This document shows, piece after piece, positions 51,670 through 62,000 of a stretch of DNA of 64,000 nt (positions are counted from its first letter, which is position 1; every line of letters begins with the position of its first letter). Made by a program: the position numbers and the translations under genes. The notes beneath the pieces are model-generated. The model saw only the letters and a list, made by a program, of their open reading frames with translations, had not been told where the DNA came from and did no database searches. The stretch comes from Streptomyces camelliae (lineage in GTDB: Bacteria > Actinomycetota > Actinomycetes > Streptomycetales > Streptomycetaceae): contig NZ_CP115300.1 of assembly GCF_027625935.1 (NCBI RefSeq), positions 5,642,001-5,706,000 of the forward strand, written 5' to 3'.

Positions 51670-52149
51670 TCACGCCCCTTCGCTGTCCCGGGCGGCCTGC
51701 TCCACCAGCGGGATGATCCGCAGCGGTACGGGGTTCTCCATGACGATCGCCGTGGAGGCCCGGACGATGCCGTCAAAACCGACGACCCGGTCGATCACCC
51801 GCTGGAGATCGGCGTTCGAGCGGGCCACCAGCCGGCACAGCATGTCCCCGCTGCCGGTCGTGGTCAGCAGCTCCAGCACCTCCGGCACGCCTGCCAAGTG
51901 GGCCCGGACATCGGGGCCTTGGCCCTGCCGGATCTGCAGCGTGGCGAAGGCCGTCACCGGATATCCGAGGGCCGCCGGATCCACCTGCGGGCCGAATCCG
52001 CGGATGACTCCGTTCGACTGAAGCCGGTCCAGCCGCGCCTGTACCGTGCCGCGCGCCACCCCGAGCCGCCGGGACATCTCCAGCACCCCGATGCGCGGTT
52101 CCCGGGCGAGGAGCGCGATGATCCGCCCGTCCAGATGATCGATCGCCAC
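51670..52149 (-). CDS. Lrp/AsnC-family regulator beside hpd
   Basis: A 159-aa protein with an N-terminal AsnC HTH (LDGRIIALLAREPRIGVLEMSRRLGVARGTVQARLDRL) and a C-terminal RAM effector domain (LLTTTGSGDMLCRLVARSNADLQRVIDRVVG). Divergent placement beside 4-hydroxyphenylpyruvate dioxygenase suggests control of tyrosine catabolism. GTG 52149 follows GGAGGGGCC and is preferred to ATG 52170. Confidence 0.85.
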   Translation of the reverse strand: MAIDHLDGRIIALLAREPRIGVLEMSRRLGVARGTVQARLDRLQSNGVIRGFGPQVDPAALGYPVTAFATLQIRQGQGPDVRAHLAGVPEVLELLTTTGSGDMLCRLVARSNADLQRVIDRVVGFDGIVRASTAIVMENPVPLRIIPLVEQAARDSEGA

Positions 52150-52208
52150 GGCCCCTCCAGGGGTGGTCATCCTGTACAGAAAGTCCGCCGAAACCGCCGT
52201 ACCGCTGA

Positions 52209-53417
<1,209 letters not shown>

Positions 53418-53526
53418 GCGCCCCTGGGGCTCACCTGGGCGGCGGCTCGTCGGGTACGCCGCCCAGCGCCCGCAGGGTGGGGCGCTCGGGGTTCACACGG
53501 GTGGCCGTGAGTGTCACGCTGTGATC

Positions 53527-54936
53527 ATGAGCCGTATCGAAGCGCCCCGCTCCGAAAGCACCGAAGAGACGAGCAGTCTCACCGACCGGCTCCTGGCCGG
53601 CCTGCCCGCCGAGGCCGTCCTGACCGACCCCGACGTCACCGCGTCCTACGCCAACGACATGGCGAGCTTCTGCCCGGCCGGCGCCCCCGCCGTCGTCGTG
53701 CTGCCGCGCACGGTCGAGCAGGTCCAGCACGTCATGCGCACCGCGACCGAACTGCGCGTGCCCGTGGTCCCGCAGGGCGCCCGCTCCGGCCTGTCCGGCG
53801 CCGCCAACGCCACCGACGGCTGCGTCGTGCTGTCCCTGACCAAGATGGACCGCATCCTGGAGATCAGCCCCGTCGACCGGATCGCCGTGGTCGAGCCGGG
53901 CGTGATCAACGCGACCCTGTCCCGCGCGGTCGAGGAACACGGCCTGTACTACCCGCCGGACCCGTCCAGCTGGGAGATGTGCACCATCGGCGGCAACATC
54001 GGCACCGGGTCCGGCGGCCTGTGCTGCGTGAAGTACGGGGTCACGGCCGAGTACGTGCTCGGCCTGGACGTGGTGCTGGCCGACGGCCGCCTGATGTCCA
54101 CCGGCCGCCGTACGGCGAAGGGGGTCGCGGGCTACGACCTCACCCGGCTCTTCGTCGGCTCCGAGGGCTCCCTCGGCATCGTCGTACGGGCCGTCCTCGC
54201 GCTGAAGCCCAAGCCGCCGCAGCAGCTGGTGCTGGCCGCCGAGTTCCCCTCCGCGGCGGCCGCCTGCGACGCCGTCTGCCGGATCATGGAGGGCGGGCAC
54301 GTCCCGTCCCTCCTCGAACTGATGGACCGTACGACCGTCAAGGCCGTCAACGACCTCGCCCACATGGGCCTGCCGGAGACCACCGAGGCGCTGCTGCTGG
54401 CCGCCTTCGACACCCCGGACCCCGCCGCCGACCTCGCCGCCGTCGGCGCGCTGTGCGAGGCCGCCGGCGCCACCCAGGTCGTCCCGGCGGAGGACGCGGC
54501 CGAGTCCGAGATGCTGCTGAAGGCCCGGCGGCTCTCGCTGACCGCGCTGGAGGCGGTCAAGGGCACGACGATGATCGACGACGTGTGCGTGCCCCGCTCC
54601 AGGCTCGGCGCGATGCTGGAGGGCGTCGAGCGCATCGCCGCCACGTACGACCTGACCATCGGCGTCTGCGCCCATGCCGGCGACGGCAACACGCACCCCA
54701 CGGTCTGCTTCGACGCGCAGGACGCGGACGAGTCCCGGCGGGCCCGTGAGTCCTTCGACGAGATCATGGCGCTCGGCCTTGAGCTGGGCGGCACCATCAC
54801 CGGCGAACACGGCGTCGGCGTACTGAAGAAGGAGTGGCTGGCCCGGGAGATCGGCCCGGTCGGGGTGGAGATGCAGCGCGCGGTGAAGCAGGCCTTCGAC
54901 CCGCTTGGCATCCTCAACCCGGGCAAGCTTTTCTGA
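53527..54936 (+). CDS. FAD-linked oxidase, GlcD/D-lactate dehydrogenase type
   Basis: A 469-aa flavoprotein: a PCMH/FAD_binding_4 domain (PQGARSGLSGAAN near 82, TIGGNIGTGSGGLCCVKYG near 158) and an FAD-oxidase C domain (HAGDGNTHPTVCFD near 382; GTITGEHGVGVLKK near 425). It oxidises a 2-hydroxy acid such as glycolate or D-lactate. ATG 53527 is chosen; GTG 53521 is two codons upstream. No ribosome-binding site is strong. Confidence 0.88.
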   Translation: MSRIEAPRSESTEETSSLTDRLLAGLPAEAVLTDPDVTASYANDMASFCPAGAPAVVVLPRTVEQVQHVMRTATELRVPVVPQGARSGLSGAANATDGCVVLSLTKMDRILEISPVDRIAVVEPGVINATLSRAVEEHGLYYPPDPSSWEMCTIGGNIGTGSGGLCCVKYGVTAEYVLGLDVVLADGRLMSTGRRTAKGVAGYDLTRLFVGSEGSLGIVVRAVLALKPKPPQQLVLAAEFPSAAAACDAVCRIMEGGHVPSLLELMDRTTVKAVNDLAHMGLPETTEALLLAAFDTPDPAADLAAVGALCEAAGATQVVPAEDAAESEMLLKARRLSLTALEAVKGTTMIDDVCVPRSRLGAMLEGVERIAATYDLTIGVCAHAGDGNTHPTVCFDAQDADESRRARESFDEIMALGLELGGTITGEHGVGVLKKEWLAREIGPVGVEMQRAVKQAFDPLGILNPGKLF

Positions 54937-54962
54937 CCCCTTTGTCCCCTTTGCGTGACGGC

Positions 54963-55376
54963 TCACTGGGCGAGCAGCTGGTCGAGGGCGTCGTCGATGC
55001 CCAGCTGCGCGCCCTCCGTGCCCGGCGGCACCGCCATCAGCGTCCGCTCCAGCCAGGCCGACACCTGCGGGACGGGCGCCTCCAGCAGTGCGTCGCCGTC
55101 CGGCGAGCTGAGCGCGATCAGTACGACGCTGCGCCCGTCGGCCTTCGTCGGCCACACCCGCACGTCCCCCTGCCCGCACGGCCGGAACACGCCCTCCACC
55201 AGCAGGTCGCGGGCGAACGTCCAGTTGACGGGGGAGTCCGAGTTGATGTGGAAGGCGATGTGGACGGCGTAGGGGTCGTCGCAGCGGTAGCCGAGCCGGG
55301 CCGGGACCGGGATGCTGCGCTCGGGCGACAGGATGAGCCTCAGCTCCAGCTCCCGCTCCACCACGGTGTGATCCAT
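54963..55376 (-). CDS. ssgG: SsgA-like sporulation/septation regulator (SsgG)
   Basis: A 137-aa SALP protein: LELRLILSPERSIPVPARLGY, DDPYAVHIAFHINS, WTFARDLLVEGVF, GQGDVRVWPT and VSAWLERTLMAVPPG are the family blocks. SALPs control septum placement and peptidoglycan maturation in sporulating actinomycetes. The name SsgG rests on its position beside the hpd/GlcD region as I recall it in S. coelicolor. ATG 55376 is preceded by GAGAAAGG. Confidence 0.82.
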   Translation of the reverse strand: MDHTVVERELELRLILSPERSIPVPARLGYRCDDPYAVHIAFHINSDSPVNWTFARDLLVEGVFRPCGQGDVRVWPTKADGRSVVLIALSSPDGDALLEAPVPQVSAWLERTLMAVPPGTEGAQLGIDDALDQLLAQ

Positions 55377-55609
55377 GACGTTGCCTTTCTCTCTCCGGGG
55401 CCGCTCGGAACGGGCCCGTACCGGGGGAGAGAGGACAGGTGCCGGGCCATTACGCGGGTTCTGGGAAATTTTTTTCGGGGACCTGTGAGAGCCGGGCACG
55501 GCGATGCCCGGAAAGGGGTCGGTCCGGCAGGACTGGCGCTGAGTGCTGCCCGGGTCTGATAGATGTGGAGGCCCCCATCCCACCCCCGAGCAGATACGGG
55601 ACGACGGAC

Positions 55610-57706
55610 ATGAGCGCCCCAACCCCGGCCCCAGGTGACGACAGGCCCCGCGAGGGCTACTACCCGGACCCGTCCATCCCCGGCTACGTCCGGTACTGGA
55701 ACGGCGCCTCCTGGGTGCCCGGCACCAGCCGCCCGGCGCCGAAGGACGGCGAACCGCTCGTCCCGCCCCCCGGCATCCGCCCGGCGGCCCCGGCGACTCC
55801 GGCGCCCTCGGTGGTGGAGGAGACGGGCCCCCACTTCTTCGACGAGGACCCCCAGCCGTCGCCCTCCGGGCAGGACGCGGGGGGCGCCTGGCCTGCCGAC
55901 GGACAGGGCACCGGCCAGCCGGGCGCCTGGGTTGCCGACGGACAGGGTGCGGGTCAGCCGGGTGGCTGGTCCGCCGACGGCCAGGGCACCGGTCAGCCGG
56001 GTGGCTGGTCCGCCGACGGCCAGGCAGGGCAGTCGGGTGCCGGTGCGGGTGGACCGCAGGGGCAGGGCGGATCGGGTGGCCGGCACGCCGGGCAGGCGGG
56101 CGCCGGTGGTGACGGGCGGGCCCCCTGGCCCGGCGACCCGAGGGTCCCGGCGGGGGGACCGGCTCAGCAGAGCGGCCGTACCGAGACTCCGTCGGCGGAG
56201 GGCGACGCCCCGGACAACGGCGGCACGTTCATCTTCCGCCGCCCGGTTCCGGGCCCCGCGGCCGTCACGGACGACGGCACGATGACATTCCGCCCGGTAC
56301 CGGGCCAGGCCCGCCCGTCCGCCTCCGGCGCGGGGGCGGGTCCGGGTTCCGGCTCCGGCCCGCAGGCCTCTGACGCGGGGGCGGATGCGACCGGCCGGCC
56401 AGGTACGGGCTTCGGTCCCGGCGCGGCCGGTCAGGGTGCGGGCGCGGCGGGTTCCGGCGACGCGTCCGGGGGCTTCCCCTCGCAGGCTTCCGGCGCCGGT
56501 GCCGGTGGGGCCGGTCAAGGGGCCGCGGGTGGCTTTGGGCCGCAGGGGGCCGGTGCCGGGGCGGGTGCGGCCGGTCAGGGTGCTCCCGGCGGGTTCGGCC
56601 CGCAGGCCGCCGGCCCGGGAGTGGCCGGGCGCTCGGGCGCCGGTGCCGGGGCGGGCGCGGCCGGTCAGGGTGCCGGGGCGGCCGGTGGCGGCGGTGGCTT
56701 CGGGCCGCAGGCCTCTGGCGCCGGTGCCGGTGGGGCCGGTCAGGGTGCCGAGGCGGCGGGTTCCGGCGGCGCGTCCGGGGGCTTCCCCTCGCAGGTTTCC
56801 GGTGCCGGTGCCGGTGGGGCCGGCCAGGGTGCCGCCGGTGGCTTTGGGCCGCAGGGGCCCGTCGGGGCACCGCATCCGCAGGCCGGCGGTGCTCCTTCCG
56901 TTCCCTCGCCCGCCGCGGGCCCCGGTTTCGGTGCCGGTAAGGCCGCGGCCGAGCGTGCCGCGGCCGGGCAGGCGGGACCGGCGCCCTCAGCGCCCTTCGG
57001 TGCCCAGCCCGCCCAGTCCGCCCCGTCCGCGCCCTCAGCCGTGGCGCCCTCCGTGCCCGCGCAGGGCGGTGCCCCGGTCACCCCGATGACCAGTGGCCCC
57101 GGCGGTGGCCAGGCATCCTGGGCGCAGCAGGTGCACCAGTTGGCCGGTGGTGACGAGCAGCCCGTGGCGCCGTGGAAGCCACCGGTGGAGGACGTCTTCC
57201 AGGCCGCCGCCCGCCGCCAGGCCGCAGCCCGGCCGGCCGGACTCGGCAAGCGGCTCGCGGCCCGGCTGATCGACACCCTGATCGTGGGCCTCGTGACGGC
57301 CGGCATCGCCGCGCCGCTCGGTCTGCGGGCCGCCGACCACATCCGGGAGAAGATCGACGCGGCCAAGCTGTCCGGCCGCGAGGTCACCGTCTGGCTGCTC
57401 GACGGCACGACCGCCACCAGCCTCGGCATCGTCCTCGCCGTCCTCCTCCTCGTCGGCGTCGGCTACGAGGTGCTGCCGACCGCCAAGTGGGGCCGCACCC
57501 TGGGCAAGCGGCTGCTCGGCCTGGAGGTGCGGGACATCGAGGCGCACGAGCCCCCGACCTTCGGCCCGGCGCTGCGCCGCTGGCTCGTCTACAGCATCCC
57601 CGGCCTGCTCGGCATCGGGATCGTGGGCGTGCTGTGGTGCCTGTTCGACCGGCCCTGGCACCAGTGCTGGCACGACAAGGCGGCCCACACCTTCGTCGCC
57701 GGCTGA
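55610..57706 (+). CDS. RDD membrane protein with DUF2510 and long Gly/Ala/Gln repeat linker
   Basis: A 698-aa protein. Residues about 15-45 are a DUF2510 domain (GYYPDPSIPGYVRYWNGASW). About 480 residues of low complexity follow, built from GADGQGTGQPGGW-like units and then AGAGGAGQGAAGGFGPQ-like units. The last 155 residues form an RDD domain with three helices (LGKRLAARLIDTLIVGLVTAG, SLGIVLAVLLLVGVGYEV, IPGLLGIGIVGVLWCLF). RDD proteins are thought to be ion-translocating or envelope-associated. ATG 55610 is the first start before DUF2510. Confidence 0.8.
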   Translation: MSAPTPAPGDDRPREGYYPDPSIPGYVRYWNGASWVPGTSRPAPKDGEPLVPPPGIRPAAPATPAPSVVEETGPHFFDEDPQPSPSGQDAGGAWPADGQGTGQPGAWVADGQGAGQPGGWSADGQGTGQPGGWSADGQAGQSGAGAGGPQGQGGSGGRHAGQAGAGGDGRAPWPGDPRVPAGGPAQQSGRTETPSAEGDAPDNGGTFIFRRPVPGPAAVTDDGTMTFRPVPGQARPSASGAGAGPGSGSGPQASDAGADATGRPGTGFGPGAAGQGAGAAGSGDASGGFPSQASGAGAGGAGQGAAGGFGPQGAGAGAGAAGQGAPGGFGPQAAGPGVAGRSGAGAGAGAAGQGAGAAGGGGGFGPQASGAGAGGAGQGAEAAGSGGASGGFPSQVSGAGAGGAGQGAAGGFGPQGPVGAPHPQAGGAPSVPSPAAGPGFGAGKAAAERAAAGQAGPAPSAPFGAQPAQSAPSAPSAVAPSVPAQGGAPVTPMTSGPGGGQASWAQQVHQLAGGDEQPVAPWKPPVEDVFQAAARRQAAARPAGLGKRLAARLIDTLIVGLVTAGIAAPLGLRAADHIREKIDAAKLSGREVTVWLLDGTTATSLGIVLAVLLLVGVGYEVLPTAKWGRTLGKRLLGLEVRDIEAHEPPTFGPALRRWLVYSIPGLLGIGIVGVLWCLFDRPWHQCWHDKAAHTFVAG

Positions 57707-57777
57707 CGAAGTACGGGGCTACTCCGTACGGCCGCGCGCCGGGTGCGGAGCCGGGGCGTTCGCGATCCACTCGGGCC

Positions 57778-58551
57778 ATGAGCAGCGAACCGCCCCCCGG
57801 CTCCGGAGAGCAGCCCCCCGAGGACGACCCGTTCAGGAAGCGGCCCCCGTCCGACCAGGGGCAGGGCAGCTCGGGCGCGCCGTACGGCACCCCGCAGGGC
57901 GGCGCCCAACCCCCGCCGCCCGGCGGTGAGCAGCCGCCCCAGCAACCACCTCCGGGGGGCGGCGGCCAGCAGCCCCCCTCCTACGGCGGCGGCCCCTCCG
58001 GCCCCTACGGCGGTGGCCGTACCGGCGGCTACGGCGGCGGCCCGTACGGCGGTGGCCCCTACGGCTCCGGCGCCGGCGGCTACCCCGCCGACCCGCTGGC
58101 CGGCATGCCCCCGCTGGCCGACAGTGCCAGGCGCACCCTCGCGCGGATCATCGACATGATCCTCGTCGGCATCGTCGTCTGGCTGCTCACCTGGGCGTTC
58201 GGGGTGCGCGAGTACAACGTCAACGGCGACCACGTCGAGGTCGGCAAGTCCGCGGGCCAGTCCTTCATCGCGGCCGTGCTCTACATCGCGTACGACACCT
58301 TCATGATGAGCAAGTACGGCCAGACGCTCGGCAAGAAGTGGTTCAACATGCGGGTGGCGAACCTGGACAACGGCGCCACCCCCTCCGTACAGACCCTGCT
58401 GATCCGCTCCCTGGTGCTGTGGGTGCCGTTCGCCTTCTGCTGCGCCTGCATCTGGACGGCGATCTGCGGCGGCTGGAGCTACTTCGACAAGCCGTACAAG
58501 CAGGGCCTGCACGACAAGGCGGCCAAGACGGTGGTGGTCAGCACGGGCTGA
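57778..58551 (+). CDS. RDD-family membrane protein
   Basis: A 257-aa protein: a Pro/Gly/Gln/Tyr-rich N-terminus of about 105 residues (YGGGPYGGGPYGSG) and an RDD domain with three helices (RRTLARIIDMILVGIVVWLL, SFIAAVLYIAYDTFM, LLIRSLVLWVPFAFCCACIW). It is paralogous to the preceding gene, 71 bp upstream, and probably arose by tandem duplication. ATG 57778. Confidence 0.82.
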   Translation: MSSEPPPGSGEQPPEDDPFRKRPPSDQGQGSSGAPYGTPQGGAQPPPPGGEQPPQQPPPGGGGQQPPSYGGGPSGPYGGGRTGGYGGGPYGGGPYGSGAGGYPADPLAGMPPLADSARRTLARIIDMILVGIVVWLLTWAFGVREYNVNGDHVEVGKSAGQSFIAAVLYIAYDTFMMSKYGQTLGKKWFNMRVANLDNGATPSVQTLLIRSLVLWVPFAFCCACIWTAICGGWSYFDKPYKQGLHDKAAKTVVVSTG

Positions 58552-58573
58552 GCGCCGTACAGCGGGCGCCGTA

Positions 58574-58628
58574 CACACGTAAGCGGCGGGTCCGTGCCGG
58601 AGGGGCACGGGTCCGCCGCTTGCGTGTG
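58574..58628. terminator. Bidirectional terminator between the RDD gene and the small membrane protein gene
   Basis: A long near-perfect inverted repeat (about 25-bp arms) with a GGAG loop lies between convergent genes. Confidence 0.75.
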
Positions 58629-58634
58629 CACCGC

Positions 58635-58883
58635 TCAGAGGGAGACCGGCTCCTCCTGCGGTGCGGGCTCGACGGGCGTGACGGGCTCGGCCGGTGCCAC
58701 GGCCGCGCGGGCCTTCGGCAGCGGCACCGTCATCGCGACGAGCAGCCCCAGGGCCAGGGCGGCGAGGGCGATGACGGTGATCCCGAGGCCCGAACTCGTC
58801 TGGGACAGCAGCAGCATGGCGAGCGTCGAGAAGATCACGGTGCAGGAACCGTAGGCGAGCTGTGCGGCAGTCGGACGAGGCAT
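58635..58883 (-). CDS. Small two-helix membrane protein
   Basis: An 82-aa protein with two hydrophobic segments (LAYGSCTVIFSTLAMLLLSQ and LGITVIALAALALGLLVAMTV) and a Pro/Glu/Val-rich C-terminal tail. ATG 58883 has GAGGA upstream; a longer frame to 59027 is unlikely. It is a typical actinomycete hypothetical protein. Confidence 0.68.
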   Translation of the reverse strand: MPRPTAAQLAYGSCTVIFSTLAMLLLSQTSSGLGITVIALAALALGLLVAMTVPLPKARAAVAPAEPVTPVEPAPQEEPVSL

Positions 58884-59087
58884 GGCAATCGTGTCCTCGG
58901 AAGGCTTCGGGGGTCGTCGGTGGGTCGGGGGTGCCGTTCGACTCTCTTCGCGTGCATGCCCGAGCCGGACGGTTGGTAAGCGTGACCTAACCCACGCTAT
59001 CGGTGCACGGGGGGCGCACAGGGTCATGGGGTGGTGGCATAGACCGCTCGCAGATTCGTAAAGCGAACGTCAGGTCGACATAGTGCA

Positions 59088-59152
59088 CTTGACTTGAGCA
59101 AGTCAAGATCTGTCTTTTCTTCTAAACCTCTAGTCAAATGACGTCACTTGAC
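59088..59152. promoter_or_regulatory. Pair of palindromic operators upstream of the M6 protease gene
   Basis: A perfect palindrome CTTGACTTG-AG-CAAGTCAAG (59088-59107) and a near-palindrome GTCAAATGAC/GTCACTTGAC (59133-59152) share TTGAC half-sites, 45 bp centre to centre, in an unusually AT-rich 140-bp stretch. Both could bind one dimeric regulator around the promoter. The remainder of 58884-59184 shows no gene. Confidence 0.65.
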
Positions 59153-59184
59153 ATGCGTCGAACAGACGCAGGGGAGGAACTCAA

Positions 59185-61548
59185 GTGACCAGCAGATCCT
59201 GGACGTTCAGAGCGGCCGCGATCGGCGTGACCCTCGCGGCGGCGTCCGCCACGTTCGCCACCTTCGCCGTCGCGGAGGCCGCCACCCAGCCGGCCCGCTC
59301 CGCCGCCGCCCACCGGCACGACCCGGCCCCGGTGAAGCAGGAGGCGCACGACCTCGACGGCCCGCTCAGCAAGACCCTGCGGGCCCAGCGCCAGGAGGCC
59401 CTGAACCAGCTCATAGCGGGCAAGGCCAAGGCGCAGGACCGTAACGGCTCCAAGGTCGTCCAGCTCAAGAGCAAGAAGGGCGACGCCAAGTACGTCGAGC
59501 TCAGCCGTGAGAAGACCGACAAGATCTTCACCATCCTGGTGGAGTTCGGGGACCAGACCGACCCCACGTCCGGCGGCACACCCGGCCCGCTGCACAACCA
59601 GATCGCCGCGCCGGACCGCACCAAGGACAACTCCACGGCCTGGCAGCAGGACTACGACCAGAAGCACTTCCAGAACCTCTACTTCGGCACCGGCAAGACC
59701 ACCGAGTCGCTGAAGAAGTACTACGAGAAGCAGTCCTCGGGCCGCTACTCGGTCGACGGCGAGGTCTCCGACTGGGTCAAGGTCCCGTACAACGAGGCCC
59801 GTTACGGCAACAACGCCTGCGGCTCCCACACCTGCCCCAGCGTGTGGAACATCGTCCGCGACGGCCTGAACGCCTGGGTCGCGCAAGCGAAGGCGGCCGG
59901 CAAGAGCGACGCCGACATCAAGAAGGACCTCGCCCAGTACGACCAGTGGGACCGCTACGACTACGACGGCGACGGCAACTTCAACGAGCCCGACGGCTAC
60001 GTCGACCACTTCCAGATCGTGCACGCCGGTGAGGACGAGTCCGCGGGCGGCGGCGCCCAGGGCGAGGACGCGATCTGGGCCCACCGCTGGTACGCCTTCG
60101 GCACCGACGCGGGCGCGACCGGCCCGGCGGGCAACAAGCTCGGCGGCGCCCCGGTCGGCGACACCGGCATCTGGGTCGGCGACTACACCATCCAGCCGGA
60201 GAACGGCGGCCTCGGCGTCTTCGCCCACGAGTACGGCCACGACCTCGGCCTGCCGGACGAGTACGACACCGACGGCGGCGACAACTCCACCGGCTTCTGG
60301 ACCCTCATGTCCTCCGGCTCCTGGCTCGGCACCGGCAAGGAGGCCATCGGCGACCTGCCCGGCGACCTCAACGCCTGGGACAAGCTCCAGCTGGGCTGGC
60401 TGAACTACGACACCGCCAAGGCGGGCGTCTCCTCCTGGCACAAGCTGGGCCTCGCCGAGTACAACACCAAGTACCGCCAGGCACTGGTCGTCTCGCTGCC
60501 CGACAAGGCGGTCACCACCGAGATCGTCACCCCGGCGCAGGGGACCGCCCAGTGGTGGAGCGGCAGCGGTGACAACCTCAAGAACACGCTGACCCGTTCC
60601 GTCGACCTGACCGGCAGGACTTCGGCCGCGCTCACCCTCGACGGCTGGTACGACATCGAGAACGGCTACGACTACCTCTACACCGAGGTGTCGACCGACG
60701 GCGGCGCCAACTGGACGGCCCTGGACGGCACGGTGGACGGCAAGGCCATCCCGCGCGACGGCTCCGACAAGCCCGCCCTGACCGGCACGGCCGACGGCTA
60801 CAAGAAGCTGTCGTACTCGCTCGACGCCTACGCGGGCAAGAAGATCGACCTCCGCTTCCGCTACCAGACCGACGGCGGGGTCGCCCAGAAGGGCTTCGCG
60901 GCGGACGAGATCACGGTGACGGGGGACGGTACGGCGCTGTTCTCCGACAACGCCGAGTCGGCGGACGCCGGTTGGACGGCCGCCGGCTTCTCCCGCATCG
61001 GCGCGTCCTTCACCAAGGACTACAAGCAGTACTACCTCGCCGAGAACCGGCAGTACGTGTCGTACGACAAGACCCTCAAGGTCGGCCCGTACAACTTCGG
61101 TTACCTGAACACCGAGCGGCCCGACTGGGTGGAGCACTACCCGTACCAGAACGGTCTGCTGATCTGGAAGTGGGACACCTCCCAGGCGGACAACAACACC
61201 AACGCGAACGCCCACCCGGGCACCGGGCTGATCCTGCCGGTCGACGCCCACCCGAAGGCGCTGCGCTGGTCCGACGGCACGCTGATGCGCAACCGGATGC
61301 AGGCCTACGACTCCCCGTTCACGCTGGAGCCGACGGACGCGATCACGCTGCACAAGGCGGGCGTCGCAACCAAGATCACGTCGCAGCAGGGGGTGCCGGT
61401 CTTCAACGACCACACCAGCGCCTACTACGACCCGGCGAACCCGACCGGCGGGGTGAAGGTCACTGACACCAACACCAAGATCAAGATCGTCAGGCAGGCC
61501 ACGGACGGCTCGACGATCGAGCTGGAAGTCGGCCCCGCGGTGAAGTAG
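59185..61548 (+). CDS. Secreted M6-family metalloprotease (immune inhibitor A type)
   Basis: A 787-aa protein with a signal peptide (MTSRSWTFRAAAIGVTLAAA ... AVAEA), a propeptide-like region, then the zinc protease with HEYGH (His348, Glu349; FAHEYGHDLGLPDEYD) and the downstream FWTLMSSGSW Met-turn-like segment. A C-terminal region with MAM/concanavalin-like beta repeats (residues about 470-600) follows. It degrades extracellular proteins. GTG 59185 is preceded by GGGAGGAA. Expression is probably controlled through the paired palindromes upstream. Confidence 0.92.
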   Translation: MTSRSWTFRAAAIGVTLAAASATFATFAVAEAATQPARSAAAHRHDPAPVKQEAHDLDGPLSKTLRAQRQEALNQLIAGKAKAQDRNGSKVVQLKSKKGDAKYVELSREKTDKIFTILVEFGDQTDPTSGGTPGPLHNQIAAPDRTKDNSTAWQQDYDQKHFQNLYFGTGKTTESLKKYYEKQSSGRYSVDGEVSDWVKVPYNEARYGNNACGSHTCPSVWNIVRDGLNAWVAQAKAAGKSDADIKKDLAQYDQWDRYDYDGDGNFNEPDGYVDHFQIVHAGEDESAGGGAQGEDAIWAHRWYAFGTDAGATGPAGNKLGGAPVGDTGIWVGDYTIQPENGGLGVFAHEYGHDLGLPDEYDTDGGDNSTGFWTLMSSGSWLGTGKEAIGDLPGDLNAWDKLQLGWLNYDTAKAGVSSWHKLGLAEYNTKYRQALVVSLPDKAVTTEIVTPAQGTAQWWSGSGDNLKNTLTRSVDLTGRTSAALTLDGWYDIENGYDYLYTEVSTDGGANWTALDGTVDGKAIPRDGSDKPALTGTADGYKKLSYSLDAYAGKKIDLRFRYQTDGGVAQKGFAADEITVTGDGTALFSDNAESADAGWTAAGFSRIGASFTKDYKQYYLAENRQYVSYDKTLKVGPYNFGYLNTERPDWVEHYPYQNGLLIWKWDTSQADNNTNANAHPGTGLILPVDAHPKALRWSDGTLMRNRMQAYDSPFTLEPTDAITLHKAGVATKITSQQGVPVFNDHTSAYYDPANPTGGVKVTDTNTKIKIVRQATDGSTIELEVGPAVK

Positions 61549-61574
61549 CCAGCATTTGTGCAGGTCAGACGCGT

Positions 61575-61608
61575 ATCGGCGGCAAACCCTTGGCGGGTTG
61601 CCGCCGAT
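61575..61608 (+). terminator. Terminator after the M6 protease gene
   Basis: Arms ATCGGCGGCAA (61575-61585) and TTGCCGCCGAT (61598-61608), followed by CGTGTTTAG. Confidence 0.75.
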
Positions 61609-61669
61609 CGTGTTTAGGTGCGTCCTGTGGACCGCTTATTGACACCGACCGGAACGGGGATGTGACCGC

Positions 61670-61996
61670 ATGGCCGCTGGAGGCTTCTGCAAGCTGCCGA
61701 ACGGCACGGTCGTGGTGGCGCTGAACCTGCCCTACGACTCCGCCGGGGTGCGGGTGCTCGTGCACGCCCAGAACCGCGCCCGCGCCCTGACCAGGCTGCG
61801 CAACCTGGGGCTCCGCGCGATCTACCTCCGGGGCAACGCGGCCCCGCCGACCCCGGACGAGATCACGGCAGTACTGCACCACCCGGACGGCCTGATATGG
61901 CGCACGGCACCGGCCGACAACGGTGTCATGGTGAACGAGCTGTGGCATCCGATCCGGGCGCTGCTGCGAAGACCTCCGGTGGTGCACCAGGGATGA
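61670..61996 (+). CDS. Conserved hypothetical protein
   Basis: A 108-aa protein (FCKLPNGTVVVALNLPYDSAG, NRARALTRLRNLGLRAIYLRG, PPTPDEITAVLHHPDGLIWR). Good codon bias and a possible GGGGATG site before ATG 61670. No domain is known to me. It is convergent with pncA. Confidence 0.68.
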   Translation: MAAGGFCKLPNGTVVVALNLPYDSAGVRVLVHAQNRARALTRLRNLGLRAIYLRGNAAPPTPDEITAVLHHPDGLIWRTAPADNGVMVNELWHPIRALLRRPPVVHQG

Positions 61997-62000
61997 CGCC

